DNA of 64,000 nt from Oceanicoccus sagamiensis (GCF_002117105.1 NZ_CP019343.1:2976001-3040000); one strand, 5' to 3'; counted from the first letter of the stretch, positions 8,090 through 17,846 are shown. Numbers and translations: made by a program. The notes: a model not told the origin generated them from the sequence alone.

Positions 8090-10879
8090 ATGGGGTATAG
8101 CTGGCAAGAGCTGTGTGTTGGAAGAGAAAAACAGTTAATTACGCTGCTTCATGCATGGCATGAAGCCAAGCAAGGAAATCCGGGGTTGGTGGTTCTTAAA
8201 GGGGAGTCTGGGTTTGGAAAAACACGATTGGTTCAAGAGTTTTATTCGACCATTAGTCAGGAAACTGTTGAGGATAAGGGGAATTATTGGCCTGATTCTC
8301 TGGGAAAATCTGGAAATACACTCAAGCTTAATCCCCTTCAAGAGGAGTTGTTGTCTAACAATGAAATACCATACCTATGGTGGGGAGTGAGGTGGGTTAA
8401 TCCTGTCAATAGGAACCAAAGTGAAGCTTCATCCTGTGCTTTAATTGATTGTTTTGATCATTTGTCACATCATCAGGAAAATCTATCGGCTAGAGAGGAG
8501 CGGTTGAAAAGGGGGGCAAAAGCGGCCTATATACTTACCAAAATTATGACCGGTGGTAGCGTGGTTGGTGATGTTATTGAGTTTACGGGTGAGATGATTG
8601 ATGGCTGGACGGATTGGAAGAGAGAGAGGGAGGCGAATAAGAAAGAAGCTGAAAGCTCCGAAGAGGCAGAAGCAAGGATAGTCTCCGAAAAGCTGAACGA
8701 TCTGGAAGGTTTTTTTAGAAATTTACTTAAAAATAATGAAAGCTCGCCTGCGCTACCCGTTATATTAGTACTTGATGATGCTCAATGGATTGATAAATAT
8801 ACCTATGATTTTCTTGATCGCCTTTTAGCGGATGCCAAAAAGCTTGAGTGGCCGTTGCTTGTTGTTATTACACATTGGGAGCAAGAGTGGAATTCTCTTT
8901 CGCTGGGCGAGGGCGTTGCCGTTAGTTCTGGCGTTCCACAGCTTTTTTCTAAGCATGAAAAAATGCACCCAACAGTGATTGACTGCGAAAAAGTTGTTGA
9001 TCTTGATGTTGTTATTGATGGCGCATTGCCTGGTCTTCTTCCTCGGCAGGTTGAGTTTATTTTAGGTAAGGCAGATGGTAATCCTCTTCTGCTCCATGAA
9101 ATTATCTTAGAGTTACTTTCTGATGCGGACTATTTTGTAAATTCTGATGTCAGTCAGCCCTTGAGTGAAGAGAGCCTGAGTGTGCTTAAATCGCATCCCT
9201 ATGATTTACACAGTGTGCAGAGAAGGCGGTTTTCAAAGCTTAACAAGAATATCCAGGATGTTCTTGTTTGTGCGAGCTATGCGGGTTTTCAATTTCTCTC
9301 GGATTTTGTGGTTGAGATAGCGGCGTTTGTTGATGATAGTGTCCCTACGCGTGAGTCTTTGCGGGAAGCGATTTTTCCATACGCAGTGTTAACGAAAGAG
9401 TCTGCCGTAATATATGAGTTTAAGCATCAGGTGTATTTTGATATTGCAAAAGAAAAGCTGGAAAAATTCCCGCGTAAAATTCCGTTAATTAAAGAGGCGA
9501 TCAAAGAGGTCGGCTATTTATGGTATAGAGGTGGAAGGTTTAATGATCTGGGGCGTGATCAGCAGGTCATCTTTTTTCAGTGTGTCATTCATCAATGTCA
9601 TCTGCAGGATATTAAAAATGAAATTAACAATTCAGATGAAATTCCTCAGTATGTACGCTTGTTGATTTGTTCAATATATGAAGTGTATAAGCTTGGGGCT
9701 ACAGATTTATATGCGAGGAAAATTTGGTTCATTCTATTGCTTAATATTACGAATGAAATAGATGCTAAACATAAAATTTATGACCGAAATTTTGATATTT
9801 CTCTTCAGGATAGGGAGTTGTATTTTAAAGCTTTCTCTACTATGGGGGGTATTTCTTTTGAGGCTGCTGATTTTAGGTCGTCTATGAACGCTTATGAGGA
9901 TGCGCTTTATTTTTTTTCATTTGATAAAGATAGGGCGAAGTCTAGCTTGAGTGATTTTTTTGATGTCTCTCTGAGTGTCTTGTCTTGCTGCTACTATTTG
10001 GAGGAGTATGAAAAATACAAAAAAATTGCGTCAGATTCAATAGATATAATAGATGCTGTTGATAGAAAGTATAATGAAAGTTATGAATTAGATTTATATA
10101 AATTGCGTTACTTAAGTCGTCTTTCTCAGCTCGCGTGTACAGGTGAAAAAATTGAAGATTTTTATTGGCAGCTTGGTGTTGTTATGGATGCTATAAATCT
10201 TGCTAAAAATTTGAGTGATACTTTTTCGAAAAATAGCGGGTATTCATCTCAGTATTTGGAGGTTTTTTTTATAATGTCCAGATTATGTTTTTTCGCAGTA
10301 ATTATTAGAGAAAGGCAGGAGAGAGATTTGATTAGTCTTTTAAATGGTAGTGGTATTTCTAAAGAAGAATTTCTTAAATCCAAAGACTATGATGATATGG
10401 TGAGGCTTGGAGCTTCTGGTTTTTCTGATAGTTTTCAGCGGGTTGCGGTTCGAGTCGATATTCTTGATGATCTTTTTGATTTTAAAGAGAGGTATGATCT
10501 TAAATGGGATGTGGTTGATTTTCTTATTTTGGATATTTCAGGAAGTATTGCAGCTATTTCCAGTGAGTCTAAAGATTTTGATACTTCGATAAAATACTGT
10601 GGTGTCTCGCTTTCTGTAGTCCGAGAAATGATTGAACGGAAGGGACAGGGTATTTATTTTCTGGATTTGTATAAAGATAATCTTCTTAAGCGAGGGCTTG
10701 ATTGTTTTCATAAGAGCTATTACGAAAAGTCTATTAAGGATTTATTGGAATATATTCTTATAGTAGATAGAATTAAAGAAGATTTTGGAAGGGATGAAGA
10801 GGATAGTGAAATTACAAATACAGTGAATAAGGTGATATATATACTCAATAAAGAATTGAATTTGGATATCTATAAATAA
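8090..10879 (+). CDS. STAND/AAA-type ATPase, large signalling NTPase
   Basis: This 929-residue protein begins almost at once with the GREKQLITLL motif that opens AAA_16/STAND ATPase domains. It has a Walker A loop GESGFGKT at residues 38-45 and a Walker B VILVLDDAQWID from about 224. An insertion of about 90 residues between them contains a Gly-rich hydrophobic stretch (AAYILTKIMTGG) and a charged helix. The C-terminal 550 residues are mostly helical and TPR-like, but I recognise no named domain. There is no N-terminal effector domain of the kind fused to antiviral Avs proteins. The gene is strongly AT-rich towards its 3' end, which suggests transfer. A defence or signalling role is possible but unproven. 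Confidence 0.75.
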   Translation: MGYSWQELCVGREKQLITLLHAWHEAKQGNPGLVVLKGESGFGKTRLVQEFYSTISQETVEDKGNYWPDSLGKSGNTLKLNPLQEELLSNNEIPYLWWGVRWVNPVNRNQSEASSCALIDCFDHLSHHQENLSAREERLKRGAKAAYILTKIMTGGSVVGDVIEFTGEMIDGWTDWKREREANKKEAESSEEAEARIVSEKLNDLEGFFRNLLKNNESSPALPVILVLDDAQWIDKYTYDFLDRLLADAKKLEWPLLVVITHWEQEWNSLSLGEGVAVSSGVPQLFSKHEKMHPTVIDCEKVVDLDVVIDGALPGLLPRQVEFILGKADGNPLLLHEIILELLSDADYFVNSDVSQPLSEESLSVLKSHPYDLHSVQRRRFSKLNKNIQDVLVCASYAGFQFLSDFVVEIAAFVDDSVPTRESLREAIFPYAVLTKESAVIYEFKHQVYFDIAKEKLEKFPRKIPLIKEAIKEVGYLWYRGGRFNDLGRDQQVIFFQCVIHQCHLQDIKNEINNSDEIPQYVRLLICSIYEVYKLGATDLYARKIWFILLLNITNEIDAKHKIYDRNFDISLQDRELYFKAFSTMGGISFEAADFRSSMNAYEDALYFFSFDKDRAKSSLSDFFDVSLSVLSCCYYLEEYEKYKKIASDSIDIIDAVDRKYNESYELDLYKLRYLSRLSQLACTGEKIEDFYWQLGVVMDAINLAKNLSDTFSKNSGYSSQYLEVFFIMSRLCFFAVIIRERQERDLISLLNGSGISKEEFLKSKDYDDMVRLGASGFSDSFQRVAVRVDILDDLFDFKERYDLKWDVVDFLILDISGSIAAISSESKDFDTSIKYCGVSLSVVREMIERKGQGIYFLDLYKDNLLKRGLDCFHKSYYEKSIKDLLEYILIVDRIKEDFGRDEEDSEITNTVNKVIYILNKELNLDIYK

Positions 10880-10978
10880 ATGGCTTTCTTTGATTTTTTT
10901 TTAAGTGCCTATTCCGTCAAATCCATGATCAAATATTCCTACTGCAGTAATGGCTGTAGCTAATCAGTTTCCCGGTTA

Positions 10979-11710
10979 TTACAGCAGTTCTTGAGGCGAA
11001 GATGGCGCCAGTTCAGGTGCCGCAGCCTGTGTCAGTGCCCAAGCCAGGCTAAGATTTGATGATAGCACCGGCACTTTGGATTCTGTGGCCAAGGTTTTAA
11101 GCGCTCGCAGGGTAGGCATACCGGTACCACTCGCAACGATACAATCAGCTCCGCTCGTGTTTAAGCGACGCAGTCCGGCGAGGGCATCGTCACTGGTTAA
11201 CTCATAAATAGTGTGGGTGTCAGTAAGTGTAGGATCAACTCTGAGTCCGTCGACAATACGAATATCCGCTGCTTCCCAGTAGCGGTAACCTGCCTCGGCA
11301 AGCCAATCCGGATAGGGTGATAGCAACGCAATGGATTGACAACCCAGCGCCTTTAGCGCAGCTCGAATGGCCTGGGCAGCGGTGATAACGGGAACGGAGC
11401 TGCGTTCGATTGCTTCAGCTGTCAGGCGGTCTTCAAGTTCTAATCCGGCAACGTATGAGGTTCCGGTACAGCCAAAGCCGAACGCTGCCAGTTTCATTTC
11501 ACCAAAGGTGCCAATGGCTTCCGGCATATGACGAATATAATGATCCAGTCGGTCTTCTACCCGCGCAGAAGGATGTGTTAGACGGGTAGCGTAGACACCA
11601 ATGCTGTCTGGCAACAAGGCCCGCATCTCGGGTTCAACGGTTGGGTTTGAGTGTGGCACTGCCACGCCTACGCGGGCGCGGGGGCCGTAATCTGGAGTTA
11701 GTTTATTCAT
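10979..11710 (-). CDS. Asp/Glu racemase superfamily protein (maleate isomerase / arylmalonate decarboxylase-like)
   Basis: The 243-residue protein opens with VGVAVPHSNPTVEPEM, typical of the maleate isomerase/arylmalonate decarboxylase branch. The first catalytic cysteine is present as C81 in FGFGCTGTSY. Where the second active-site cysteine normally sits, the sequence reads VASGTGMPTL (residues 192-201) with glycine at 195, so the usual two-cysteine pair is not complete. The reaction is therefore uncertain. It lies 22 bases downstream of the SDR gene on the same strand and is probably co-transcribed with it, suggesting a small catabolic pathway. Confidence 0.8.
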   Translation of the reverse strand: MNKLTPDYGPRARVGVAVPHSNPTVEPEMRALLPDSIGVYATRLTHPSARVEDRLDHYIRHMPEAIGTFGEMKLAAFGFGCTGTSYVAGLELEDRLTAEAIERSSVPVITAAQAIRAALKALGCQSIALLSPYPDWLAEAGYRYWEAADIRIVDGLRVDPTLTDTHTIYELTSDDALAGLRRLNTSGADCIVASGTGMPTLRALKTLATESKVPVLSSNLSLAWALTQAAAPELAPSSPQELL

Positions 11711-11732
11711 AGTCTAAATTCTAGCAGCTTGA

Positions 11733-12491
11733 TTAAGATGCCGTCACGCCGCCATCGACACATAGCACCTGGCCGGTGACAAACGATGCGGCATCGGAAA
11801 GCAGAAAAGTTACAGCAGCGGCGACTTCTTCCGGTTCGCCAAAGCGTGATAGGGGAATACTGGCCAGCAGCGCCTCTGCGCGGTTAGGGTCTTTTCTGGC
11901 AGCTGCTGTCATCGGTGTAGCAATAGGGCCCGGTGCAACAACGTTGACACGAATACTGGCGCTGGCAAGTTCAAGTGTTAGTGCGCGCATAAAGCCATTA
12001 AGCCCGGCCTTTGATGCCGCGTAGGCCGCCGCTTGGGAATGCCCAACAATGCCTATTTGGCTAGAGAGCAGCACAATGGAACCACGCTGGGCGTTGACCA
12101 TTACCTTCGCGCATTCGCGCGCTACTTCAAAGGTAGCCGTCAGATTTATGTCCATTAGTGACTGCCATTGTTGTAAATCCGTTTCTAGCGCGCCGCGGCG
12201 CTCAAATACGCCAGCACAGCAGGCTAGACCATCAATCGTACCGTCTAAACTGGCGATGGCATTACGGGTAACAGGAGCTACATTCTCAACATCACGCAGG
12301 TCAGCGATATGAATCCGGTCCGCCGGAAGCAGCTTGGCAACCACTGTGGCTTCTGTACTATCCTTTACGATCACAGCACATTCAGCACCGTCGTTAATAG
12401 CTTCATTCAGTAGGCTTAGGCCGATACCTGAAGCGGCACCGGTGATCAGTAAATGCCGTTTAGTCAGATGCTTGTTATTGGAGGATGTCAT
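11733..12491 (-). CDS. short-chain dehydrogenase/reductase (SDR)
   Basis: A classical 252-residue SDR with the NAD(P)-binding motif TGAASGIG at residues 17-24, the CCAG motif in place of NNAG near 91-94, catalytic serine at 143/144, and Y157 and K161 in YAASKAG. The PGPIATPM segment and the C-terminal SDAASFVTGQVLCVDGG are typical of FabG-like reductases. The substrate cannot be read from sequence. It is first in a two-gene minus-strand unit with the racemase-family protein. Confidence 0.88.
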   Translation of the reverse strand: MTSSNNKHLTKRHLLITGAASGIGLSLLNEAINDGAECAVIVKDSTEATVVAKLLPADRIHIADLRDVENVAPVTRNAIASLDGTIDGLACCAGVFERRGALETDLQQWQSLMDINLTATFEVARECAKVMVNAQRGSIVLLSSQIGIVGHSQAAAYAASKAGLNGFMRALTLELASASIRVNVVAPGPIATPMTAAARKDPNRAEALLASIPLSRFGEPEEVAAAVTFLLSDAASFVTGQVLCVDGGVTAS

Positions 12492-12804
12492 TGTTCAGTC
12501 CGAAGCTTTGGTGGATATCGGGTGGATATAAGACGCCAGTTATTAATTTATACGTTTTTAGGTAACTGACTGTTCCAGCATGTTGCCCTATAGCAAGCAA
12601 CCCTTGCAAGCTTGGGGGCATATATGCAGGATAACAAGAGGTCAAAGCACTTTATATGGCGTCTTAGCCCTCTTTAACAGCCAATATGATTAAACTTATT
12701 GGCGTGGTCACTATATATCACTACTATATAGCCTAATAACTGGCCAACATTAACCCAATTTATCAGTGCAGGAGCGTCAATTTCTGGTTATGAATTACTG
12801 AATT
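12492..12804. other. divergent intergenic region
   Basis: About 310 bases between two divergently transcribed genes, presumably holding both promoters. Apart from AT-rich CACTATATATCACTACTATA repeats around 12710-12730, I see no specific site. Confidence 0.4.
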
Positions 12805-13713
12805 ATGCTGTCGATGCTAAAAACGCTAATGCCAAAACAGCTCTTCCCTATCGTTATATTCTCATTGCTGGCTTCTCTCAATGGCCCAGTACGGGGTGAC
12901 AGCTTAACCGTAACTACCGTCCCCGCAAGGGCAGGGCAGGAAGCCAGCCATGATTACTTTGTTAGTTTATTAAAGCTGGCGTTTAGTAAAACCGCTGACA
13001 ATAAGCCGCCGGTATCCATTGCCTATTCCAAATCCTATAGCCAGAACGGTTACCTGCTGGAATTAATGCGCGAAGGCAGCCGCCTTGATATTCTCTGGTC
13101 GGGTTCTTCACAGAGCAGGGAGAAAAATTTACTGACCATCAAAATTCCCTTGGTCAAAGGCCTGTTGGGCTACCGCATGCCGATTATTCGACAGGAGCAG
13201 CGAGAACAATTTGCCGCGATTCGTACCCTTGAGCAATTACAATCCTTGACTGCCTGTCAGGGGATGTACTGGCCGGATGCGGATATTCTGGAGACCAATG
13301 GTATTGCGGTTAAACGGCTAAAAAACAACGAGCAAATGTTTTCCGAGCTTAAACGAGGTAGCTGTGACTATATATCTCTGGCGGTTTTTGAGGGGCAGGC
13401 GGAGATTGATGCCCGGTCAAAAAACTATCCAGACCTGCTGTTTTTTCAGGATTTAATTATTTATTACCCATACCCCATGTACTTTTTTGTGCCCAAGTCC
13501 AAGCCTGCGTTGTATGAACGGGTTGAGCGGGGGCTGCAATTGGCAATAGCTGATGGCAGCTTTGATAAGCTAATGCGCGAGCATGCATCCACTCAGTCTA
13601 TATATCCATTATCTCGCTGGAAAAACACCACCACCATCCCATTAAATAACCAGTCTTTGCAATTAAAGCCCCGGGATCTTTCTCCGCAATTGTGGATCTT
13701 GCCTGATCAATAG
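12805..13713 (+). CDS. periplasmic substrate-binding-like protein
   Basis: A 302-residue protein with an N-terminal hydrophobic export signal (LFPIVIFSLLASLNGPVRG) followed by a body that resembles family 3 periplasmic solute-binding proteins: RLDILWSGSS near residue 95, then KRGSCDYISLAVFEGQAEI, and FFVPKSKPALYERVERGLQ before the final helix. Members of this type are often orphan sensors or binding proteins without an adjacent transporter, as here. The ligand is unknown. The TonB receptor operon begins downstream with its own promoter. Confidence 0.7.
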   Translation: MLSMLKTLMPKQLFPIVIFSLLASLNGPVRGDSLTVTTVPARAGQEASHDYFVSLLKLAFSKTADNKPPVSIAYSKSYSQNGYLLELMREGSRLDILWSGSSQSREKNLLTIKIPLVKGLLGYRMPIIRQEQREQFAAIRTLEQLQSLTACQGMYWPDADILETNGIAVKRLKNNEQMFSELKRGSCDYISLAVFEGQAEIDARSKNYPDLLFFQDLIIYYPYPMYFFVPKSKPALYERVERGLQLAIADGSFDKLMREHASTQSIYPLSRWKNTTTIPLNNQSLQLKPRDLSPQLWILPDQ

Positions 13714-13843
13714 TGATTCCGCTGTTAAAAGGCCACTGTTTTTTTTCGTTGCTGTAAATTCCTTAGCTATTGTTTTTCAAAACATTTTCCAGTTATTCCC
13801 TATGGGCTGCCTGTCGCGGCCAACAAGAGATTTAAAATATTGT

Positions 13844-13872
13844 TTGACAACGCTGTCATTTCTAATTAGTGT
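13844..13872 (+). promoter_or_regulatory. predicted promoter of the TonB receptor gene, overlapping operator 1
   Basis: TTGACA at 13844-13849, 17 bases, then TAGTGT at 13867-13872. The -35 box is the left part of the operator at 13845-13858, so a bound regulator would block polymerase. The pgi promoter has the same geometry, which supports the call. Confidence 0.6.
13845..13858. promoter_or_regulatory. LacI-family operator 1 (receptor gene)
   Basis: TGACAACGCTGTCA, one base different from the perfect palindrome TGACAGCGCTGTCA found three more times in the cluster. It lies about 170 bases before the receptor start. Confidence 0.75.
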
Positions 13873-13879
13873 GCATCCA

Positions 13880-13893
13880 TGACAGCGCTGTCA
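13880..13893. promoter_or_regulatory. LacI-family operator 2 (receptor gene)
   Basis: Perfect palindrome TGACAGCGCTGTCA, starting 35 bases after operator 1. The sequence is identical to the sites before nagA and pgi. Confidence 0.82.
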
Positions 13894-14027
13894 GCATTTG
13901 GCTGATAGAGGGGGTTACTTTCATCCTTTACTCGTTAGAGGTAGAGATGGGTAGTGATTATGGCTGGCCTGGCAACACATATCATCGTGATATGACATAA
14001 CTAAATAAATAAAGAGGGGGTACGAAA

Positions 14028-16760
14028 GTGTCCAAGTTAAGAGAAGCAATTCGCAATGCGAACCGCGCTAAATCTGCTTTAGTTGGTGGTTCATTAAGCG
14101 CTCTGATGGTAATGACAATGGCCGGTGCAGCCAATGCACAGCAAGGGCCTGAACTGGAAGAGGTTGTGGTTACCGGTATTAAAGGTAGCTTAAAAAAATC
14201 CATCGATACCAAGCGCTTCGCCGATTCTATTGTCGATGCCATCAGTGCTGAAGATATCGGCAAATTCCCTGATAAAAACGTAGCGGACTCACTGGCCCGT
14301 ATTACCGGTGTATCGGTAACCCGTGGTTTTGGTGAAGGTGAAAAAATTGCGGTACGTGGTACTTCTCCTGAGCAGAACCGTACCTTATTAAATGGTTCCG
14401 CTGTGGCTTCCGCCGATTGGTTTGTTTTAGATAATCCTTCTCGCGCGTTTAACTACACATTATTACCCTCTACGGTTGTCTCTTCTCTGGAAGTGTACAA
14501 ATCACCCCAGGCCGATATTCAGGAAGGTTCTTTAGGGGGTACGGTTTATTTACGTACTCGCCGTCCTCTGGAAATGGATGCCAATAGCGGCTCTATCCAA
14601 CTACAAAGCAGCTACAGTGAGAACTCTGAAGAGTGGGATCCACTGCTGTCGGCCATGTACTCCTGGAAAAACGATGCCGAAACCTTTGGTTTGATGGTGT
14701 CAGCAACCAAGCAGGAGCGTACCGTCCAGCGTGAAGGTACTGAGGTATTAGGTTGGGAGCAGCAATCTGTTGCCGGTCAGGATCTCTGGGCGCCGCGTGC
14801 TATCGGTGATGCGCACTTTGTACAGGAGCGTGACCGTGAAACCTTTTTGGTCACCGCGCAGTGGGCTCCTGACGATAAGCAAAATTTAGTGGTGAATTAT
14901 CTGGACTCTGAATTAGAAGCCAATAACTCCAACTACAACAACTATGTTTGGATTAAAGACCAGTTAGGTCAGGGCGTTACCATCAATAACGCTACTATCA
15001 AAAACGGCGCTGCTACCGGTGGCGAAGTGTCTGGTAACTATGCAGAATACAATCTGATTGACCGAGTTTCTTCCAGTGATACTGAGTCTTTTGATATTGA
15101 TTATACCTATGCGGCTGACAGCTTTATCTTTACAGCCAAGCTGGGTACAACAGAAGCTGAAGGCGGTACCGAGTCTGATAAGCAGTACTACTTTGACCGT
15201 ATTCTGGATGGCTCTACCTACAACGGCCTGAACTTTACCCCTTTCTATGAAGATGGCGTTGACCTGACGGATGGCGGCGTTGAAACCAATGAAGTATTGG
15301 TAACGCGTGGTGTGGGTTATATTCAGGAAAACGTTCGCATCATGAAGGACGAAGAAGACTATATGGGCTTCGACTTTGAATTCCCTCAGGAAGGCGGTTT
15401 ATTTACAGCCTTTAAAGTCGGTTTTTACTACCGTGACCACGATAAGTCACAGGATACCAACGGTAACCGTTTCCACTGGTTGGCTGATTCACAGCACGCT
15501 GATGGTACTACCGCCTATGGTGAAAATGTTGACCTGAGTGATCGCTGGTTATATGGCGCACAGGACTTTGGTACTTTGGCTGATTATGCCAGAAGTGGCG
15601 ATGCCCCTTACCCGCTAATGAATATCAGCAAAGCACAGGCGGCTATTTTCCCGGCTGAAGCTTATGCCTTCCCGGCGACTAACTTTATTTTCTTGCCAGA
15701 AACCTGGGATGTTAATGAAGAAATTATGTCGACTTACTTTAAGGCCGATTTCGAAGATGGCGCGGTTCGAGGCAATATGGGTGTGCGCGTTGTGCAAACC
15801 GATGTTGAGTCTACCGGTTATAACTGGAACGGCGATTGGGTAGCGGCGTCTATCAACCAGATTGGCGATTACAGCTTGTTGGCTTCTGCCGTACAGGGTG
15901 AGTCGGGTTACGATTATGACGTTCGTAAAGAAACCATTGAGCATGACTACACCGAAGTATTGCCCAATGTGAATATTGCTTTTGATGTAGCGGAAGATGC
16001 TCTGATTAGATTGTCGGCGGCCCGTGTTATGGCGCGCCCTGATTACATCACCATTGCCAACCAGGAAGGGGCTAACCTGGATACCGGTTCCGGTAGCCGT
16101 GGTAACCCTGAGCTAGACCCTGAAACAGCTAACCAGTTTGATGTGGCTTACGAGTGGTACTTTGATGAGCAGGCATTGTTATCTGCTACCTGGTTCTACA
16201 AAGATATCCAGGGCTCCATTATTAACACCATTACTACGGAAAGCCGTTTTAACTCCAAGCTTAACCAGTTTGTTGATGTTGATTTTGCCAACCCTGAAAA
16301 TGGCCGTGGTGCAGAAGTTTCCGGTATGGAAATTGGTTACCAGCAGACCTTCGGTGACTTCGGTATTTTAGCTAACTACACCTATACCGATGCCGATAGC
16401 CTGGATGACCGTGATGAGCTTAACAACCCGGGTTCTGGTCGTGTTAAAGGTGTTTCTGATCACTTGTTTAACGTGAGCGGCTACTACGAGAACAGCTTGG
16501 TCAGCGCTCGTCTGTCTTATAACTACCGTACTCAGTACTACGATGGTTTAAGTGAGTTTGGCTCTGAGTTGTATATCGATGACTACGGTCAGTGGGATAT
16601 GAGTGTAACCGTTGCCGCTACTGACAACATTGATGTGATCTTCGAAGGTATCAATATCACCGATGAAGACCTTGAGTACTACCATATCGATGAAAGCCGT
16701 GCGTCACGTATCTACAGCAATGGCCCACGTTATGTGGTTGGTGTTAACTACAACTTCTAA
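14028..16760 (+). CDS. TonB-dependent receptor, probable chito-oligosaccharide uptake
   Basis: A 910-residue outer-membrane receptor of the TIGR01782 type common in polysaccharide users. It starts at a GTG preceded by GAGGGGG. The signal peptide ends near GAANAQ, the TonB box region EEVVVTGIKGSL follows, then the plug domain (FPDKNVADSLARITGVSV, VRGTSPEQNRTLLNG) and a long beta-barrel ending in the aromatic VVGVNYNF. Two copies of the cluster operator stand upstream. Together with the GlcNAc genes that follow, this suggests uptake of chitin oligosaccharides. Substrate is inferred from context only. Confidence 0.9.
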   Translation: MSKLREAIRNANRAKSALVGGSLSALMVMTMAGAANAQQGPELEEVVVTGIKGSLKKSIDTKRFADSIVDAISAEDIGKFPDKNVADSLARITGVSVTRGFGEGEKIAVRGTSPEQNRTLLNGSAVASADWFVLDNPSRAFNYTLLPSTVVSSLEVYKSPQADIQEGSLGGTVYLRTRRPLEMDANSGSIQLQSSYSENSEEWDPLLSAMYSWKNDAETFGLMVSATKQERTVQREGTEVLGWEQQSVAGQDLWAPRAIGDAHFVQERDRETFLVTAQWAPDDKQNLVVNYLDSELEANNSNYNNYVWIKDQLGQGVTINNATIKNGAATGGEVSGNYAEYNLIDRVSSSDTESFDIDYTYAADSFIFTAKLGTTEAEGGTESDKQYYFDRILDGSTYNGLNFTPFYEDGVDLTDGGVETNEVLVTRGVGYIQENVRIMKDEEDYMGFDFEFPQEGGLFTAFKVGFYYRDHDKSQDTNGNRFHWLADSQHADGTTAYGENVDLSDRWLYGAQDFGTLADYARSGDAPYPLMNISKAQAAIFPAEAYAFPATNFIFLPETWDVNEEIMSTYFKADFEDGAVRGNMGVRVVQTDVESTGYNWNGDWVAASINQIGDYSLLASAVQGESGYDYDVRKETIEHDYTEVLPNVNIAFDVAEDALIRLSAARVMARPDYITIANQEGANLDTGSGSRGNPELDPETANQFDVAYEWYFDEQALLSATWFYKDIQGSIINTITTESRFNSKLNQFVDVDFANPENGRGAEVSGMEIGYQQTFGDFGILANYTYTDADSLDDRDELNNPGSGRVKGVSDHLFNVSGYYENSLVSARLSYNYRTQYYDGLSEFGSELYIDDYGQWDMSVTVAATDNIDVIFEGINITDEDLEYYHIDESRASRIYSNGPRYVVGVNYNF

Positions 16761-16836
16761 AGTTTTAGCGGCCAGGGACTGGCCAATATTCTGGTTATTA
16801 AATGCGTCAGCATTTCATCCAGTGTCTCCCCCCCTG

Positions 16837-16867
16837 GGCTGGTGTGCGAAAGCCACCAGCCTTTTTT
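16837..16867 (+). terminator. rho-independent terminator after the TonB receptor
   Basis: GGCTGGTG (16837-16844) pairs with CACCAGCC (16854-16861); inside, GC-GAAA-GC adds two pairs around a stable tetraloop, and TTTTTT follows. It separates the highly expressed receptor from the downstream kinase gene. Confidence 0.88.
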
Positions 16868-16902
16868 ATAAATCATCGTTTTTTGGCAGGTTAAGTTAAG
16901 CA

Positions 16903-17799
16903 ATGAACACAGTGTTAAATAGCAAGCCAATCCTCTATCTGGGTATTGATGGTGGTGGCAGCAAGTGCAAGGCCAGAGTGACTGATGAACATCATCAGGT
17001 TCTGGGCACCGCCGTTGCCGGGCCAGCTAATGCGTCTAATAATTTTGACTTGTCGCTAGCTTCTATTACCGAGTCTGCCGAAATGGCAATGGTCGATGCA
17101 GGTTTTAAAAAAACGGACCTTGCCAATGTTATCGCTGGTATCGGTCTGGCGGGTGTTAATCTCCCCGGCGCCTATAAAGCGATGAGTGAATGGCAGCACC
17201 CCTTTGCCAGAATGTTTTTAACCACCGACTTGCATATCGCCTGTCTTGGCGCACACGGTGGTGAGCAGGGGGCTGTAATTATTGCGGGAACAGGTTCCTG
17301 CGGGTGTTTATATACCGATAACAAAACCGCTATTTATGGTGGCCATGGTTTTCCCTATGGTGACAAAGGCAGCGGTGCCTGGATGGGTTTGCAAGCACTG
17401 CAAACCATCTTATTAGCGGGTGATGGCTTAGTAGAGCCTACACTACTCACAGAAAAAATAGAGCGGCAGCTCAATGCCAGTGGCCTCAGCATGGTAGAGA
17501 CCATGGTGGGTGCATCCCCCAGGCAGTATGGCAAATTGGCACCGCTGGTGCTGGAAGCCGCACAGCAGGGCGATGCAGCGGCGACTGCGATTATCAAAGA
17601 TGGTGCCAGTTATATTAGTGCGATGGCGCGCAAGCTACTGGATGATAAGCCCGCACGCTTCTCAATGCTGGGCGGACTAAGCGAAAAGCTTATCCCCTGG
17701 ATGGATGATGATATTATCCCCCAGATATCGGCGCCGCTGGATCAGCCCGATGCAGGGGCTATCTATTTTGCTGAGAGCTCGCTAAAGGCGCAGCAGTAA
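16903..17799 (+). CDS. nagK: N-acetylglucosamine kinase, BadF/BadG/BcrA/BcrD family
   Basis: The 298-residue protein has the ASKHA-fold phosphate motif YLGIDGGGSKCKARV at the N-terminus, a second nucleotide motif GAVIIAGTGSCG, and the GDKGSGAWMG segment typical of BadF-family sugar kinases. Beside GH20, nagA and nagB its likely job is phosphorylating GlcNAc at O6 in the cytoplasm, giving the NagA substrate. The start has AGGTTAAG a few bases upstream. It lies after a terminator and 47 bases before the hexosaminidase gene. A glucosamine kinase activity cannot be excluded. Confidence 0.85.
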   Translation: MNTVLNSKPILYLGIDGGGSKCKARVTDEHHQVLGTAVAGPANASNNFDLSLASITESAEMAMVDAGFKKTDLANVIAGIGLAGVNLPGAYKAMSEWQHPFARMFLTTDLHIACLGAHGGEQGAVIIAGTGSCGCLYTDNKTAIYGGHGFPYGDKGSGAWMGLQALQTILLAGDGLVEPTLLTEKIERQLNASGLSMVETMVGASPRQYGKLAPLVLEAAQQGDAAATAIIKDGASYISAMARKLLDDKPARFSMLGGLSEKLIPWMDDDIIPQISAPLDQPDAGAIYFAESSLKAQQ

Positions 17800-17846
17800 A
17801 ACGCTGCATAGACAGTCAACCACAGTTAACAAAAGGTAAGGTAACT

